DNA of 42,305 nt from a virus, in IMG/VR virus record IMGVR_UViG_3300032163_000034, positions 1-42,305 of that record; one strand, written 5' to 3'. The position numbers and the translations under genes are program-made. This document shows, piece after piece, positions 13,189 through 18,944 of the stretch. Under the pieces are notes generated by a model. That model was not told the DNA's origin. It did not search any database and worked only from the letters and a program-made list of their open reading frames with translations. The first letter of the stretch is position 1. Every line of letters starts with the position of its first letter.

Positions 13189-13539
13189 ATGATGGACGCC
13201 AATACTTATCATCTGAATGAACATTTGGCAAAAGAAGACGAAGCTGAACGTGTCCAAGACTGGAAAGATGACTATGTCGAGGAACTTTTGGCAGAGGGTG
13301 GTGATTGTTATCCTTTTAAGCATGGAAATCTGCAAGAAGCCATTGCTGAATTGAAATTGCATGAAGCTATCCTTTTGTCATCGTATGCTCATGTAGCTCA
13401 TAAGTTACCTAGCCAGTCATCTAAAGAATATTTGGCTGAATATCTAGGTAAGATTGTTTATGCTTACTGGAAAGATGCTGCTGAAAAGAAAGCTGACGTA
13501 GATTATAACGATTACTATCAAGGGAGGAAACATGGTTAA
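13189..13539 (+). CDS. Hypothetical protein, first gene after the second promoter
   Basis: 116 aa, acidic, helical (NLQEAIAELKLHEAILLSSY, SKEYLAEYLGKIVYAYWKDA). Ribosome site GGGAGAGA. Not recognised. Likely an early protein, co-regulated with the cro-like promoter through the shared half-site. Not flanked by an attC-like site on its right, unlike its neighbours to the left. Confidence 0.7.
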   Translation: MMDANTYHLNEHLAKEDEAERVQDWKDDYVEELLAEGGDCYPFKHGNLQEAIAELKLHEAILLSSYAHVAHKLPSQSSKEYLAEYLGKIVYAYWKDAAEKKADVDYNDYYQGRKHG

Positions 13540-13759
13540 GGATAGATGTGATAAATGCAAATCAATGCGAGAAGTAGTAGGGGATGCACATATCAGCTGC
13601 GTCAATCCAGACCCAAAAATGACGGGGAATGAAAGCGGGATTAAAAAAGGATGGTTTTATTATCCGCTATTGTTTGATCCTGTATGGATGACAAAAGAAT
13701 GCTCAAATTTTGAAGTAGATACTGTTAGTAATCCTGTAAGTGGCGCAGTTAGGAACTAA
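13532..13759 (+). CDS. Small conserved-type Cys protein
   Basis: 75 aa: CDKCKSMREVVGDAHISCV, later GIKKGWFYYPLLFDPVWMTK and ECSNF. The four-Cys layout with GDAHISC and GWF.P..FDP.W looks like a small zinc-binding family that I have seen in prophages, without a known role. AGGGAGGAAAC directly before ATG; overlaps the previous gene by 8 bp. Confidence 0.65.
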   Translation: MVKDRCDKCKSMREVVGDAHISCVNPDPKMTGNESGIKKGWFYYPLLFDPVWMTKECSNFEVDTVSNPVSGAVRN

Positions 13760-13837
13760 TGCCTTAACGTGAAATAGACATTCATCCGAGGCGGGTTCAG
13801 TTAGTCGTCCAGTTAGTGATTCAGTTAGTTATCGAAA
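13760..13837 (+). repeat. Degenerate R''-like sequence and CAGTTAGT repeats
   Basis: GCCTTAACGTG (13761-13771) resembles R''. About 25 bp later TTCAGTTAGT, CCAGTTAGT and TTCAGTTAGT follow, spaced 13-14 bp apart (13797-13830). May be a decayed attC-like site or a small set of protein-binding repeats. Confidence 0.35.
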
Positions 13838-13857
13838 ATAAAATTTAGGTGAAAATA

Positions 13858-14019
13858 ATGGAAGATTATGCAGAAGTTATGGCTAAAATACCTCTTAAAC
13901 TTCGGGAGTTGTTAGATGCCTTCAACAAGAAGGATATGAGCAAGGCTTTTGAGATTGCCGATGATATACAGAATGATTGTTTTGGGTTGAAACTTTTTAT
14001 TATGGGAGAGCAAAAATGA
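13858..14019 (+). CDS. Small helical protein (53 aa)
   Basis: Translated directly: MEDYAEVMAKIPLKLRELLD through IMGEQK, all helical. TTTAGGTGAAAATA before ATG, ATGA overlap with the next gene, and position two genes before the SSB-like gene suggest a replication/recombination accessory role, unproven. Confidence 0.6.
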   Translation: MEDYAEVMAKIPLKLRELLDAFNKKDMSKAFEIADDIQNDCFGLKLFIMGEQK

Positions 14020-14231
14020 GCATGGGAAACTACGCCTTCCAAGAAGGTGAACAGAACGACTCAGGCATTAACGAAAAAGAGTATATGGAATGGCTTGAAA
14101 GTATTGAAGGGTCTTACCATTGCCCGTATTGCGGAACAATATCAGCAGAGCAAAAAACGTGCTGTGGTGAAAATCACATGCAATTGATTAGTGGAATGTC
14201 TAAGGAAGAGAAAAAGGAGAAATTAGCATGA
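14016..14231 (+). CDS. Small zinc-finger protein
   Basis: 71 aa from the ATG at 14016 (ATGA overlap). Acidic N-terminus, then YHCPYCG and KTCCGENH, a likely Cys4/Cys3His zinc site, and a charged Lys/Glu tail. GGGAGAGCAAAA before ATG. ATGA overlap with the SSB-like gene suggests co-translation with it. Confidence 0.65.
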   Translation: MSMGNYAFQEGEQNDSGINEKEYMEWLESIEGSYHCPYCGTISAEQKTCCGENHMQLISGMSKEEKKEKLA

Positions 14232-14845
14232 GATGGTCTGATACAGGAGGCGGTGACTTCGAACAACCACCAGCAGGAACCCATATAGCACGTTGTATTA
14301 AGCTGGTGGACATTGGTACGCATAAAAGCGATTATCAGGGCGCAATCAGCTTTAAACGGCAAGTAATAATTACCTGGGAGTTACCAAATACCCTGATGAA
14401 TGAGGGAGAGTTTGCAGGTAAGCCGTTTGTTACCTCAAAATTCTACACTCAGTCATTGGGCGAGAAGGCTAATTTAAGGAAAGATTTAATCAATTGGAGA
14501 GGTCGTGATTTTACACCGGATGAGCTATCGAGTTTTGAAGCTAAGAATATACTGGGGAAGCCTTGTATGCTCTCAATTACGATCAATGAAAAGAAGAAAG
14601 CGAAAATTACTGGGGTAATGGCTTTGCCTAAAGGGATGGAGTGTCCTACTCAAGTTAATCCATCGGTAGTATTTTCTCTGGATGAGTTTGATAGGGCGGT
14701 GTTTGAAAGCCTGTCCAAAGGGATTAAAGCAATGGTCGAAGCAAGCCCTGAATTCCAGCATCTAGGCAAGAAGGATGAATTCAAAGATGCAGCAGATCAT
14801 AACTTTACGAATGAAGAATTCAAGGACGACATCCCTTTTAATTAG
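14228..14845 (+). CDS. ssb: Phage single-stranded DNA-binding-like protein
   Basis: 205 aa. Matches a phage family with the pattern PPAGTHIARCIKLVDIGTHK, RQVIITWELP, ANLRKDLINWRGRDFT, LGKPCMLSI and ALPKG, thought to form an OB fold. The C-terminus NEEFKDDIPFN closely copies the acidic DDDIPF tip with which bacterial SSB recruits partner proteins, so ssDNA binding in replication or recombination is the likely role. AAGGAGAAATTAGC before ATG. Not itself inside an attC-bounded unit. Confidence 0.75.
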   Translation: MRWSDTGGGDFEQPPAGTHIARCIKLVDIGTHKSDYQGAISFKRQVIITWELPNTLMNEGEFAGKPFVTSKFYTQSLGEKANLRKDLINWRGRDFTPDELSSFEAKNILGKPCMLSITINEKKKAKITGVMALPKGMECPTQVNPSVVFSLDEFDRAVFESLSKGIKAMVEASPEFQHLGKKDEFKDAADHNFTNEEFKDDIPFN

Positions 14846-14879
14846 AATAATACATAAGCTGCATTACTGCTACATTAAA

Positions 14880-14889
14880 AAGGTTAGGC
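14880..14889 (+). repeat. R'-like remnant after the SSB-like gene
   Basis: AGGTTAGGCG: matches the R' end of complete sites, with no R'' or L'' upstream. It marks where the cassette-like units resume. Confidence 0.35.
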
Positions 14890-14896
14890 GCTTACG

Positions 14897-15034
14897 ATGA
14901 AATGCGCCTTCGGGATTGCCCTGGTTGGCTTGATAATCGGTTGCCTCTGTGTATTTTTTACAGTAAAGTTTACACAGAAGCCTGATCCGATGATAACAAA
15001 GATTATGAATGTTGAGTGGAGGAGGAAGGGTTAG
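14897..15034 (+). CDS. Small membrane protein (45 aa)
   Basis: Translated directly: MKCAFGIALVGLIIGCLCVF, then FTVKFTQKPDPM and a basic end WRRKG. One N-terminal transmembrane helix with two Cys. No good ribosome site. A 5'-truncated homologue is fused to an attC half site at 11394-11485, which supports this being a real gene. Its TAG lies in GGTTAGGG. Confidence 0.55.
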   Translation: MKCAFGIALVGLIIGCLCVFFTVKFTQKPDPMITKIMNVEWRRKG

Positions 15035-15323
15035 GGTGTTGAACGAAGAGGCAGGCGGGAAGCAGACGCCGGGTTTTGAAATAACGGAGCAGCGCCAACA
15101 GGTGGGAAACGCTGCAAATACTGGATTGATGACACCAACGATCAAAGGTCTAAACCAGTACCGCACAGGCAAGATTGGCCCCTTGGCCGGATGGAACCGC
15201 AGCCATTGTTGGAGTAGCGCCCAGCCCTCTTCATTGAACACCATAACGTATGAATTAACCGGCGCTCGTAGAGCGTCCGACTTGAATGATGGGTGTGGGC
15301 GTCACTTAACAACGGAGAATAAA
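15035..15323. other. Cassette-sized stretch without a plus-strand gene
   Basis: About 205 bp before site C, then the site, then a short leader. The plus strand has no convincing gene. The minus strand (15244-14870) is open for 124 codons rich in Phe, Pro, Ser and Cys, a composition often seen on the antisense side of non-coding cassettes; I do not accept it as a gene. Confidence 0.45.
15240..15300 (+). repeat. attC-like site C (complete, 61 bp)
   Basis: R'' CCATAAC, L'' ATTAACCGG, hairpin GCGCTC/GAGCGT, L' CCGACTTGAAT, degenerate R' GTGTGGGC. L'' and L' pair with extrahelical bases as in true attC sites. Confidence 0.65.
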
Positions 15324-15542
15324 ATGTGCGTAATAGTTATGGTCGGAGATATTGAGTGTAGTACAAAAGCAGAGCTTCGGAACGCTATTGGAATTGAACC
15401 GGAGCGTAGAAAGAAAGATTACAAAACATTTGAGGATGGAGATTGTCTTTGTCCGTGCGATCTTGAGAAAACAGCAAAGCGAGCAAATATGACACTGAGC
15501 GGTTATTCTTGGGATATGCAGATTTTGACGGCTAACGTGTAG
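15324..15542 (+). CDS. Small cassette protein with Cys pair
   Basis: 72 aa from the ATG at 15324 (ACGGAGAATAAA before it; a longer frame from 15009 would translate the whole of site C). Contains VMVGDIECSTKAELRNAIG and GDCLCPCDLEKTAKRAN, a possible metal-binding CLCPC. Ends ILTANV with the stop TAG inside the following attC-like site. Unknown function. Confidence 0.62.
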   Translation: MCVIVMVGDIECSTKAELRNAIGIEPERRKKDYKTFEDGDCLCPCDLEKTAKRANMTLSGYSWDMQILTANV

Positions 15543-15593
15543 TTGAGGGGCGCGACGCTTTACCAGCGTCCCGCTCGAACGGAAAGTTATGCC
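15530..15593 (+). repeat. attC-like site D (complete, 64 bp)
   Basis: R'' GGCTAAC (15530-15536), L'' GTTGAG, hairpin GACGCT/AGCGTC, L' CTCGAAC (one extrahelical base relative to L''), R' GTTATGC (15586-15592). Confidence 0.72.
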
Positions 15594-15616
15594 ACACACT
15601 TTAAAAAGGAACTGAA

Positions 15617-15817
15617 ATGAGAAAAAATTACCATGCTTTCACCGGAATAACGAACCCATACCCTGCCTATATCTCTGTGAACCAAGAGGAAGACTTCAAA
15701 ATATCAGTAACAGTGCGCGGAGAAGGCAGTGAAACTGCAAGCACAATATACCTGACAGCAGAGCAAGCGGAGCAACTTGCAACTGACATGCTGGATAAAC
15801 TCAATGGTGGGGCATAA
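15617..15817 (+). CDS. Small hypothetical cassette protein
   Basis: 66 aa: beta-rich first half (AYISVNQEEDFKISVTVRGE), then LTAEQAEQLATDMLDKL helix. The beta-beta-helix pattern resembles small proteins of unknown function seen in phages and cassettes. AAAAAGGAACTGAA before ATG; TAA inside R'' of site E. Confidence 0.65.
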   Translation: MRKNYHAFTGITNPYPAYISVNQEEDFKISVTVRGEGSETASTIYLTAEQAEQLATDMLDKLNGGA

Positions 15818-15892
15818 CGTATAGGTAAGGGGTCGCCCGCTTTGGGGCGATCCCGCTTCACCGCCGAGTCCGAGTGGGCTGCCGGGTTGGGC
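15812..15892 (+). repeat. attC-like site E (complete, 81 bp)
   Basis: R'' GCATAAC (15812-15818), L'' AGGTAAGGG, strong hairpin GGGTCGCCC/GGGCGATCCC, then CCGAGTCCGAGTGGGC and R' GTTGGGC (15886-15892). Confidence 0.7.
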
Positions 15893-15911
15893 TAATAAAT
15901 TGGAGAATAGC

Positions 15912-16181
15912 ATGGACAGAACTATAACTGGGGTGAGTGATTTTGTTTTACTGCGATCAGTGGCGGAAGATGTGCCGCATATGGCGGGATCAGTTCGAGA
16001 ACATTTGCGATCAATAGCCGACAAGCTCGAATACGGTGATAAAGTCGGGCAGATGCGGTGCAGAAAGTGCGGCGAAAACGTGGATATTTTAATACAAACA
16101 ATGAATGTGTCCAGTCTGTGGGAACCACTGACACCACGCACCAGCGTAACGGACATCCGAACGAGAAGGAGACCGATATGA
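15912..16181 (+). CDS. Cassette protein with a possible frameshift
   Basis: 89 aa from the ATG at 15912 (TTGGAGAATAGC before it). Helical first half (LLRSVAEDVPHMAGSVREHL), then CRKCG. A second knuckle CPVCGNH followed by a stop is readable at about 16108-16130 in another frame; a 1-base shift there would give an 70-aa protein with a complete two-knuckle zinc ribbon. The tail in the present frame (EPLTPRTSVTDIRTRRRPI) is low-complexity and basic. It overlaps the next start by ATGA. Confidence 0.5.
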   Translation: MDRTITGVSDFVLLRSVAEDVPHMAGSVREHLRSIADKLEYGDKVGQMRCRKCGENVDILIQTMNVSSLWEPLTPRTSVTDIRTRRRPI

Positions 16182-16351
16182 ATGACTGCAATGATTGCCG
16201 CTACTACTTGAGCGAAGAAATAAGCCCATATCATAGATGCTTAATTGTCTACGGGCAAGGAAGTGCAAAAGAGATAATTAAGGATGGATTGCTAGGGCGA
16301 TGTGATGAACATAAAGGAATCCTCCCTACAAAAGAGGAATCCCCAACGTAG
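16178..16351 (+). CDS. Small Cys-rich cassette protein
   Basis: 57 aa from ATG 16178 (GAAGGAGACCGAT before it): CNDCRYYLSEEISPYHRCLI, later GRCDEHKG. Likely a small zinc-binding fold with four Cys. Stop TAG lies in the following attC-like half site (ESPT then stop). Unknown function. Confidence 0.65.
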   Translation: MNDCNDCRYYLSEEISPYHRCLIVYGQGSAKEIIKDGLLGRCDEHKGILPTKEESPT

Positions 16352-16366
16352 AGTTAGCCGGCTCCG
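16340..16366 (+). repeat. attC-like half site 7
   Basis: R'' CCCCAAC, L'' GAGTTAGCCGG, start of hairpin (CTCCGCCCC), then the sequence breaks off before L' and R'. Confidence 0.5.
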
Positions 16367-16402
16367 CCCCACTGGGCTGCGAACCTTGATAAAGGAAATA
16401 AC

Positions 16403-16681
16403 ATGATGTACATACTTACGCAAAAAGAATATAAGCCGGGTGATATGCCACCAGATGGATATTTAGCGTGGCATGAATGGGCAGAAGTGCAGCGTAAAGC
16501 AGGCATCAAACAAGTTTCATGCGGGCGCTGTGGATTATGGAAAACTCCACAAGAATTAAGCGGGGAAATTATCACTATGAACGCACGAAATAAACGTGGA
16601 GATACTGTGAAAATTGAAAGTCCTGTGTGCATAAAATGTGTGAAGCCCAACGTGGAGCTAAGGGGCGCGCAAGATGACTGA
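16403..16681 (+). CDS. Zinc-ribbon cassette protein with attC-encoded tail
   Basis: 92 aa: PGDMPPDGYLAWHEWAEVQR helix, then CGRCG and CIKC knuckles about 34 residues apart, typical of a small zinc ribbon. Ends PNVELRGAQDD, encoded by the left half of site F. Leader AAAGGAAATAAC. ATGA-type overlap region with the next frame at 16674. Confidence 0.68.
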   Translation: MMYILTQKEYKPGDMPPDGYLAWHEWAEVQRKAGIKQVSCGRCGLWKTPQELSGEIITMNARNKRGDTVKIESPVCIKCVKPNVELRGAQDD

Positions 16682-16734
16682 CCAGAAAACACCACACGCT
16701 TATATGCGCGTCCCTCTTGAGCGTAAAGTTAGCC
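16645..16734 (+). repeat. attC-like site F (complete, 90 bp, enlarged loop)
   Basis: R'' GCCCAAC (16645-16651), L'' GAGCTAAGGG, arms GGGCGCGC/GCGCGTCCC, L' CTCTTGAGCG, R' GTTAGCC (16728-16734). Loop holds ATGACTGACCAGAAAACACC, a near copy of the loop of site B, and is the start of the next frame. Confidence 0.75.
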
Positions 16735-16964
16735 GCCGCTGGTGTGAGTGTGGGAAGCGTATATTCAAAAGCGTGAATCGTGCAAAGTTTAATGCTAAAA
16801 AACTACAAGCGGACGTTCCTATGTGGGTTTATGAATGCCATAAAGCGACAAAAAAAGGAATTTTTCATATAACACGTTCAAAGGGGAATGCTGCAATGAA
16901 AATAGAGGCGGCTAACGACAAAATTGAGCAGCCGACCACTAAAACACTGGAGCAAACACAATGA
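16674..16964 (+). CDS. Basic Cys-containing protein starting inside an attC-like loop
   Basis: 96 aa as drawn; the start is uncertain. From ATG 16674 the first 20 residues (MTDQKTPHAYMRVPLERKVS) are encoded by site F. The likely native core begins near RRWCECGKRIFKSVNRAKF and runs through VPMWVYECHKATKKGIFHIT, a CxC...C...H pattern. An ATG at 16701 is the alternative. The last residues (AANDKIEQPTTKTLEQTQ) come from the next site. Confidence 0.5.
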   Translation: MTDQKTPHAYMRVPLERKVSRRWCECGKRIFKSVNRAKFNAKKLQADVPMWVYECHKATKKGIFHITRSKGNAAMKIEAANDKIEQPTTKTLEQTQ

Positions 16965-17033
16965 ACGCAAATACACAGCGACATGACGAAAACCCCGCTG
17001 ATGGGCGGTCTGACTCGAATGGCGGGTTATGCC
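16910..17033 (+). repeat. attC-like site G (complete, 124 bp)
   Basis: R'' GGCTAAC (16910-16916), L'' region AAAATTGAGCAGCCGACC, and on the right GGTCTGACTCGAATGGC with R' GTTATGC (17026-17032). The long loop contains the ATG of the next frame (16961). Confidence 0.6.
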
Positions 17034-17284
17034 CTCAAAGGATGGCGTGGGAGCAGCGTTATAGTGACGATAGCGGAGTGCAATATGCGGTGCGCTACGA
17101 TGCAATAGATACGCACTATGACGGCTGCGCAAAGATACAGATTGCAGCGGTTGATAGCGCAGATTTCCCAATAACGCAACTCGACTGGCTAATCGCCTGC
17201 CTTTTCAAAATACGCGAAGAGGTTGGGCATAACGTAAAGTTAACCGGCGGGCTGACCGCAGAAAGTGATAAAACAAATGAATGA
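16961..17284 (+). CDS. Hypothetical protein whose frame spans two attC-like sites
   Basis: 107 aa as drawn. The first 24 residues are encoded by the right part of site G and the last 16 (HNVKLTGG onward) by site H2 at 17227. The core (MAWEQRYSDDSGVQYAVRYD, IQIAAVDSADFPITQLDWLI) looks like a real small protein with a conserved-looking DFPITQLDWL helix; an ATG at 17042 has its AAAGG too close. Function unknown. Confidence 0.55.
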   Translation: MNANTQRHDENPADGRSDSNGGLCPQRMAWEQRYSDDSGVQYAVRYDAIDTHYDGCAKIQIAAVDSADFPITQLDWLIACLFKIREEVGHNVKLTGGLTAESDKTNE

Positions 17285-17351
17285 CCAGATTGCAACTGAA
17301 CAACCTAACGAAGCGCATATCAGCCCGTCAGAGTTGAACGACGGGTTGGGC
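17227..17351 (+). repeat. attC-like site H2 (complete, 125 bp, enlarged loop)
   Basis: R'' GCATAAC (17227-17233), L'' GTTAACCGG, arms GGGCTGA/TCAGCCC, L' GAGTTGAAC, R' GTTGGGC (17345-17351). L''/L' are the same boxes as in sites A and J. The loop holds the ATG of the next frame. Confidence 0.72.
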
Positions 17352-17594
17352 TTAGCTGAGTTCGCAGAAATGATTGGTGGCGGGAAATTAAGGCCATACC
17401 AGAAAGAAATGCTTGACGCTTTAGAGCGTGGTGAAAAGATGCGATTCTACCCTTGCACAGGAAGGCGATACTACGAAGATTTATATGCACAGTGGCGTAA
17501 ATCATTTTTAGAGCAAGAAACAGATGATTATTCAGAGACGCCGAACGTGGAGGTAAGCGGGTGCTTGCCAAAGAATGAAAAAGGAAATATATGA
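17277..17594 (+). CDS. Hypothetical protein starting inside an attC-like loop
   Basis: 105 aa from ATG 17277, with the first 25 residues encoded by the site. Core FAEMIGGGKLRPYQKEMLDALERGEKM then CTGRRYYEDLYAQWRKS: the LRPYQKEML pattern resembles the opening of terminase or helicase domains, but no Walker motif follows. Ends PNVEVSG, from the next half site. Native start unclear. Confidence 0.55.
   Translation: MNDQIATEQPNEAHISPSELNDGLGLAEFAEMIGGGKLRPYQKEMLDALERGEKMRFYPCTGRRYYEDLYAQWRKSFLEQETDDYSETPNVEVSGCLPKNEKGNI
17540..17562 (+). repeat. attC-like half site 8
   Basis: GCCGAACGTGGAGGTAAGCG followed by GGT, R''-L'' only; same left boxes as site A. The next gene begins 28 bp on. Confidence 0.5.
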
Positions 17595-17866
17595 GTATAG
17601 ATTGCCAAAAAGAAAAACATCAGGGGCGCTGCTGCTGTAATTGCGCATGGCACATTGAAGATTTTCACCACTGCACAACGGCGTTGGAATTGCGAAAAGA
17701 AAAGCATGGATGCGTTTGCTCAGAACATAAAGGATGGATTTGCATGACATCAGAATTTGAGGGTGTAGCGCATTCAGGATGGACAGAGCATAGTTTGTGT
17801 GAGTGCCATGAATTTAAGGCGGCTAACGTAGAGGTAAGGGGCGACGCTTCGCGGCGTCCCTCTTGA
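17591..17866 (+). CDS. Cys/His-rich cassette protein with attC-encoded tail
   Basis: 91 aa: GRCCCNCAWHIEDFHHC, later GCVCSEHKGWICM and SLCECHEF, so at least two metal sites. AAAAAGGAAATAT before ATG. The last 15 residues (ANVEVRGDASRRPS) are the translation of site H; the stop TGA is in L'. The CCNC...W...H and HSxCExHEF patterns suggest a conserved small family. Function unknown. Confidence 0.66.
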   Translation: MSIDCQKEKHQGRCCCNCAWHIEDFHHCTTALELRKEKHGCVCSEHKGWICMTSEFEGVAHSGWTEHSLCECHEFKAANVEVRGDASRRPS

Positions 17867-17880
17867 ATGATGGGCTAGGC
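17821..17880 (+). repeat. attC-like site H (complete, exactly 60 bp)
   Basis: R'' GGCTAAC, L'' AGAGGTAAGG, hairpin GGCGACGC/GCGTCC region with TTCGC loop, L' CTCTTGAATG, R' GCTAGGC. The tidy 60-bp form is the classical length of a short attC. Confidence 0.78.
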
Positions 17881-17912
17881 TCTCACCCTTGACGAGAGCA
17901 CAGGAGAATAAC

Positions 17913-18077
17913 TTGAACACAATTAAATATACGCATAAAAAAACCGGCAGTATGAAAACTGTAACAGTCAGTCAGACCCATGAAATCCTCAAAGGTCAAA
18001 AATATTATGGGCAAAAAATACACTCTGTTGCGAGCGCGGACAAGAAATTGTATGCCGCTGGTTATATACGTGCCTAA
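17913..18077 (+). CDS. Small cassette protein with TTG start
   Basis: 54 aa. I choose the TTG at 17913 because AGGAGAATAAC precedes it directly; the frame is open upstream to 17889. Sequence NTIKYTHKKTGSMKTVTVSQ, EILKGQKYYGQKI then SVASADKKLYAAGYIRA. Not recognised. TAA is inside R'' of site I. Confidence 0.58.
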   Translation: MNTIKYTHKKTGSMKTVTVSQTHEILKGQKYYGQKIHSVASADKKLYAAGYIRA

Positions 18078-18133
18078 CGTATGACATGAGGGGCGCGCGC
18101 TTTTGCGCGTCCCTCTCGATGGATGGGTTAGGC
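18072..18133 (+). repeat. attC-like site I (complete, 62 bp)
   Basis: R'' GCCTAAC and R' GTTAGGC are perfect reverse complements and both fit the integron rule. L'' CATGAGGG pairs with L' CCCTCTCGATG with extrahelical bases; hairpin CGCGCGC/GCGCG. The best single match to attC in the window. Confidence 0.82.
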
Positions 18134-18159
18134 ATTTTAACAACGAAGAAAGGGTAGTG

Positions 18160-18351
18160 ATGAAAATAGAACTGACAAAAAATGAAATGTTTGATGCCGT
18201 TGCCGCAGGGGTAGACCGGGCAATCTGGCGGATGATAACAAGTGCAACAGATATGCCTGGAGCTGATTTTTGGGACACACTGAAAGGCGCGATGGAGCGC
18301 TCATTTGTAAAAATAGCTGAAGATGAAATTGAGCGCAGGCGTGATGCCTAA
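18160..18351 (+). CDS. Small helical cassette protein
   Basis: 63 aa from the ATG at 18160 (GAAGAAAGGGTAGTG before it); a longer frame from 18103 would translate site I. Helical: LTKNEMFDAVAAGVDRAIWR, LKGAMERSFVKIAEDEIERR. Ends RRDA with TAA in R'' of site J. Unknown. Confidence 0.63.
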   Translation: MKIELTKNEMFDAVAAGVDRAIWRMITSATDMPGADFWDTLKGAMERSFVKIAEDEIERRRDA

Positions 18352-18408
18352 CGTAAAGTTAACCGGCTCCGCGCTTCTGGCGAGTCCGAGTTGAACGCCG
18401 GGTTAGCC
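18346..18408 (+). repeat. attC-like site J (complete, 63 bp)
   Basis: R'' GCCTAAC (18346-18352), L'' GTTAACCGG, hairpin around CTCCGCGCTTCT, L' CCGAGTTGAAC, R' GTTAGCC (18402-18408). Nearly identical on the right to site A, 7.5 kb away. Confidence 0.78.
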
Positions 18409-18432
18409 CGGAATGATAAAGGAGATATCTGA

Positions 18433-18585
18433 ATGTCAAAACTTTTTATACCACCACCAAGCATGGAAAATTTAATTTCATATTTTGTCGAATGGATTGC
18501 AAAGAACATGAGAGCAAGGGTAACAATTAATGTTTACTGGCATGATGGAAAACATTTTACAGAAGAATCAGATGGCAGGGGCTAA
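18433..18585 (+). CDS. Small hypothetical cassette protein (50 aa)
   Basis: Translated directly: MSKLFIPPPSMENLISYFVE, WIAKNMRARVTINVYWHDGK, ending SDGRG. AAAGGAGATATCTGA precedes ATG. The TAA lies in GGCTAAC, an R''-like end. Last cassette of the array. Confidence 0.6.
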   Translation: MSKLFIPPPSMENLISYFVEWIAKNMRARVTINVYWHDGKHFTEESDGRG

Positions 18586-18597
18586 CTGTATTTAGGC
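18580..18597 (+). repeat. Degenerate R''-like end of the array
   Basis: GGCTAACTGTATTTAGGC: R'' present, L'' weak, no R'. It marks the right edge of the repeat array. Confidence 0.35.
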
Positions 18598-18659
18598 GGC
18601 ATCATCACCCGCGCACCTTAACAAACACTGAATTTACAACTTAATGTGATTTATGAGCT

Positions 18660-18911
18660 ATGACCACAAAAACAGAAATCCGACTTATCTTCTCAAAGAC
18701 CGATGACTTTGTTCGTATGAGCGCCATTAATCCTGAGACCTCACCTAGTAAATATAGGGTTTTGAAAGAGATGGTTGACACTGGGGAAATTGAGTTATTC
18801 CACGGTCACAAGGTAAGAAAGCTGTGGGAGTTTAAACGTACTCCGGGATTAGTTATTCCAGTACAGAAGGATAAAAAGAAACCTGTAACTGGGATATGGA
18901 CTGTTTGGTAG
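18660..18911 (+). CDS. Small hypothetical protein
   Basis: 83 aa: IRLIFSKTDDFVRMSAINPE, LKEMVDTGEIELFHGHKVRK then VIPVQKDKKKPVTGIWTVW. Not recognised. No good ribosome site and no attC-like site after it, so its link with the array is unclear. Converges with the minus-strand HNH gene. Confidence 0.55.
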   Translation: MTTKTEIRLIFSKTDDFVRMSAINPETSPSKYRVLKEMVDTGEIELFHGHKVRKLWEFKRTPGLVIPVQKDKKKPVTGIWTVW

Positions 18912-18944
18912 AATTAGTCAGGTGCAATCGGGAAAGAATTTACT

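Noticed and set aside
14870-15244. 124-aa minus-strand ORF rich in Phe, Pro, Ser and Cys
   Set aside because: It overlaps the plus-strand 45-aa gene, has no ribosome site, and faces against all neighbours; the composition is that of an antisense shadow of a non-coding cassette.
15667-16234. 176-aa minus-strand ORF across sites D-E
   Set aside because: It runs through attC-like hairpins and several plus-strand genes with good starts; no ribosome site or recognisable domain.
17277-17594. Second terminase or helicase from the LRPYQKEML motif
   Set aside because: The protein is only 105 aa and no Walker A or B motif follows; the motif alone is too weak.
10264-18597. CRISPR array as explanation of the repeats
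   Set aside because: Units are imperfect inverted repeats of 60-125 bp separated by genes of 150-450 bp, not short identical repeats with uniform spacers; no cas genes.
10264-18597. Miniature transposons (MITEs) as explanation of the repeats
   Set aside because: The repeats all face one way, sit exactly at gene ends with stop codons inside them, and show no target-site duplications. A simple dispersed phage repeat remains possible and is what the attC model search would test.
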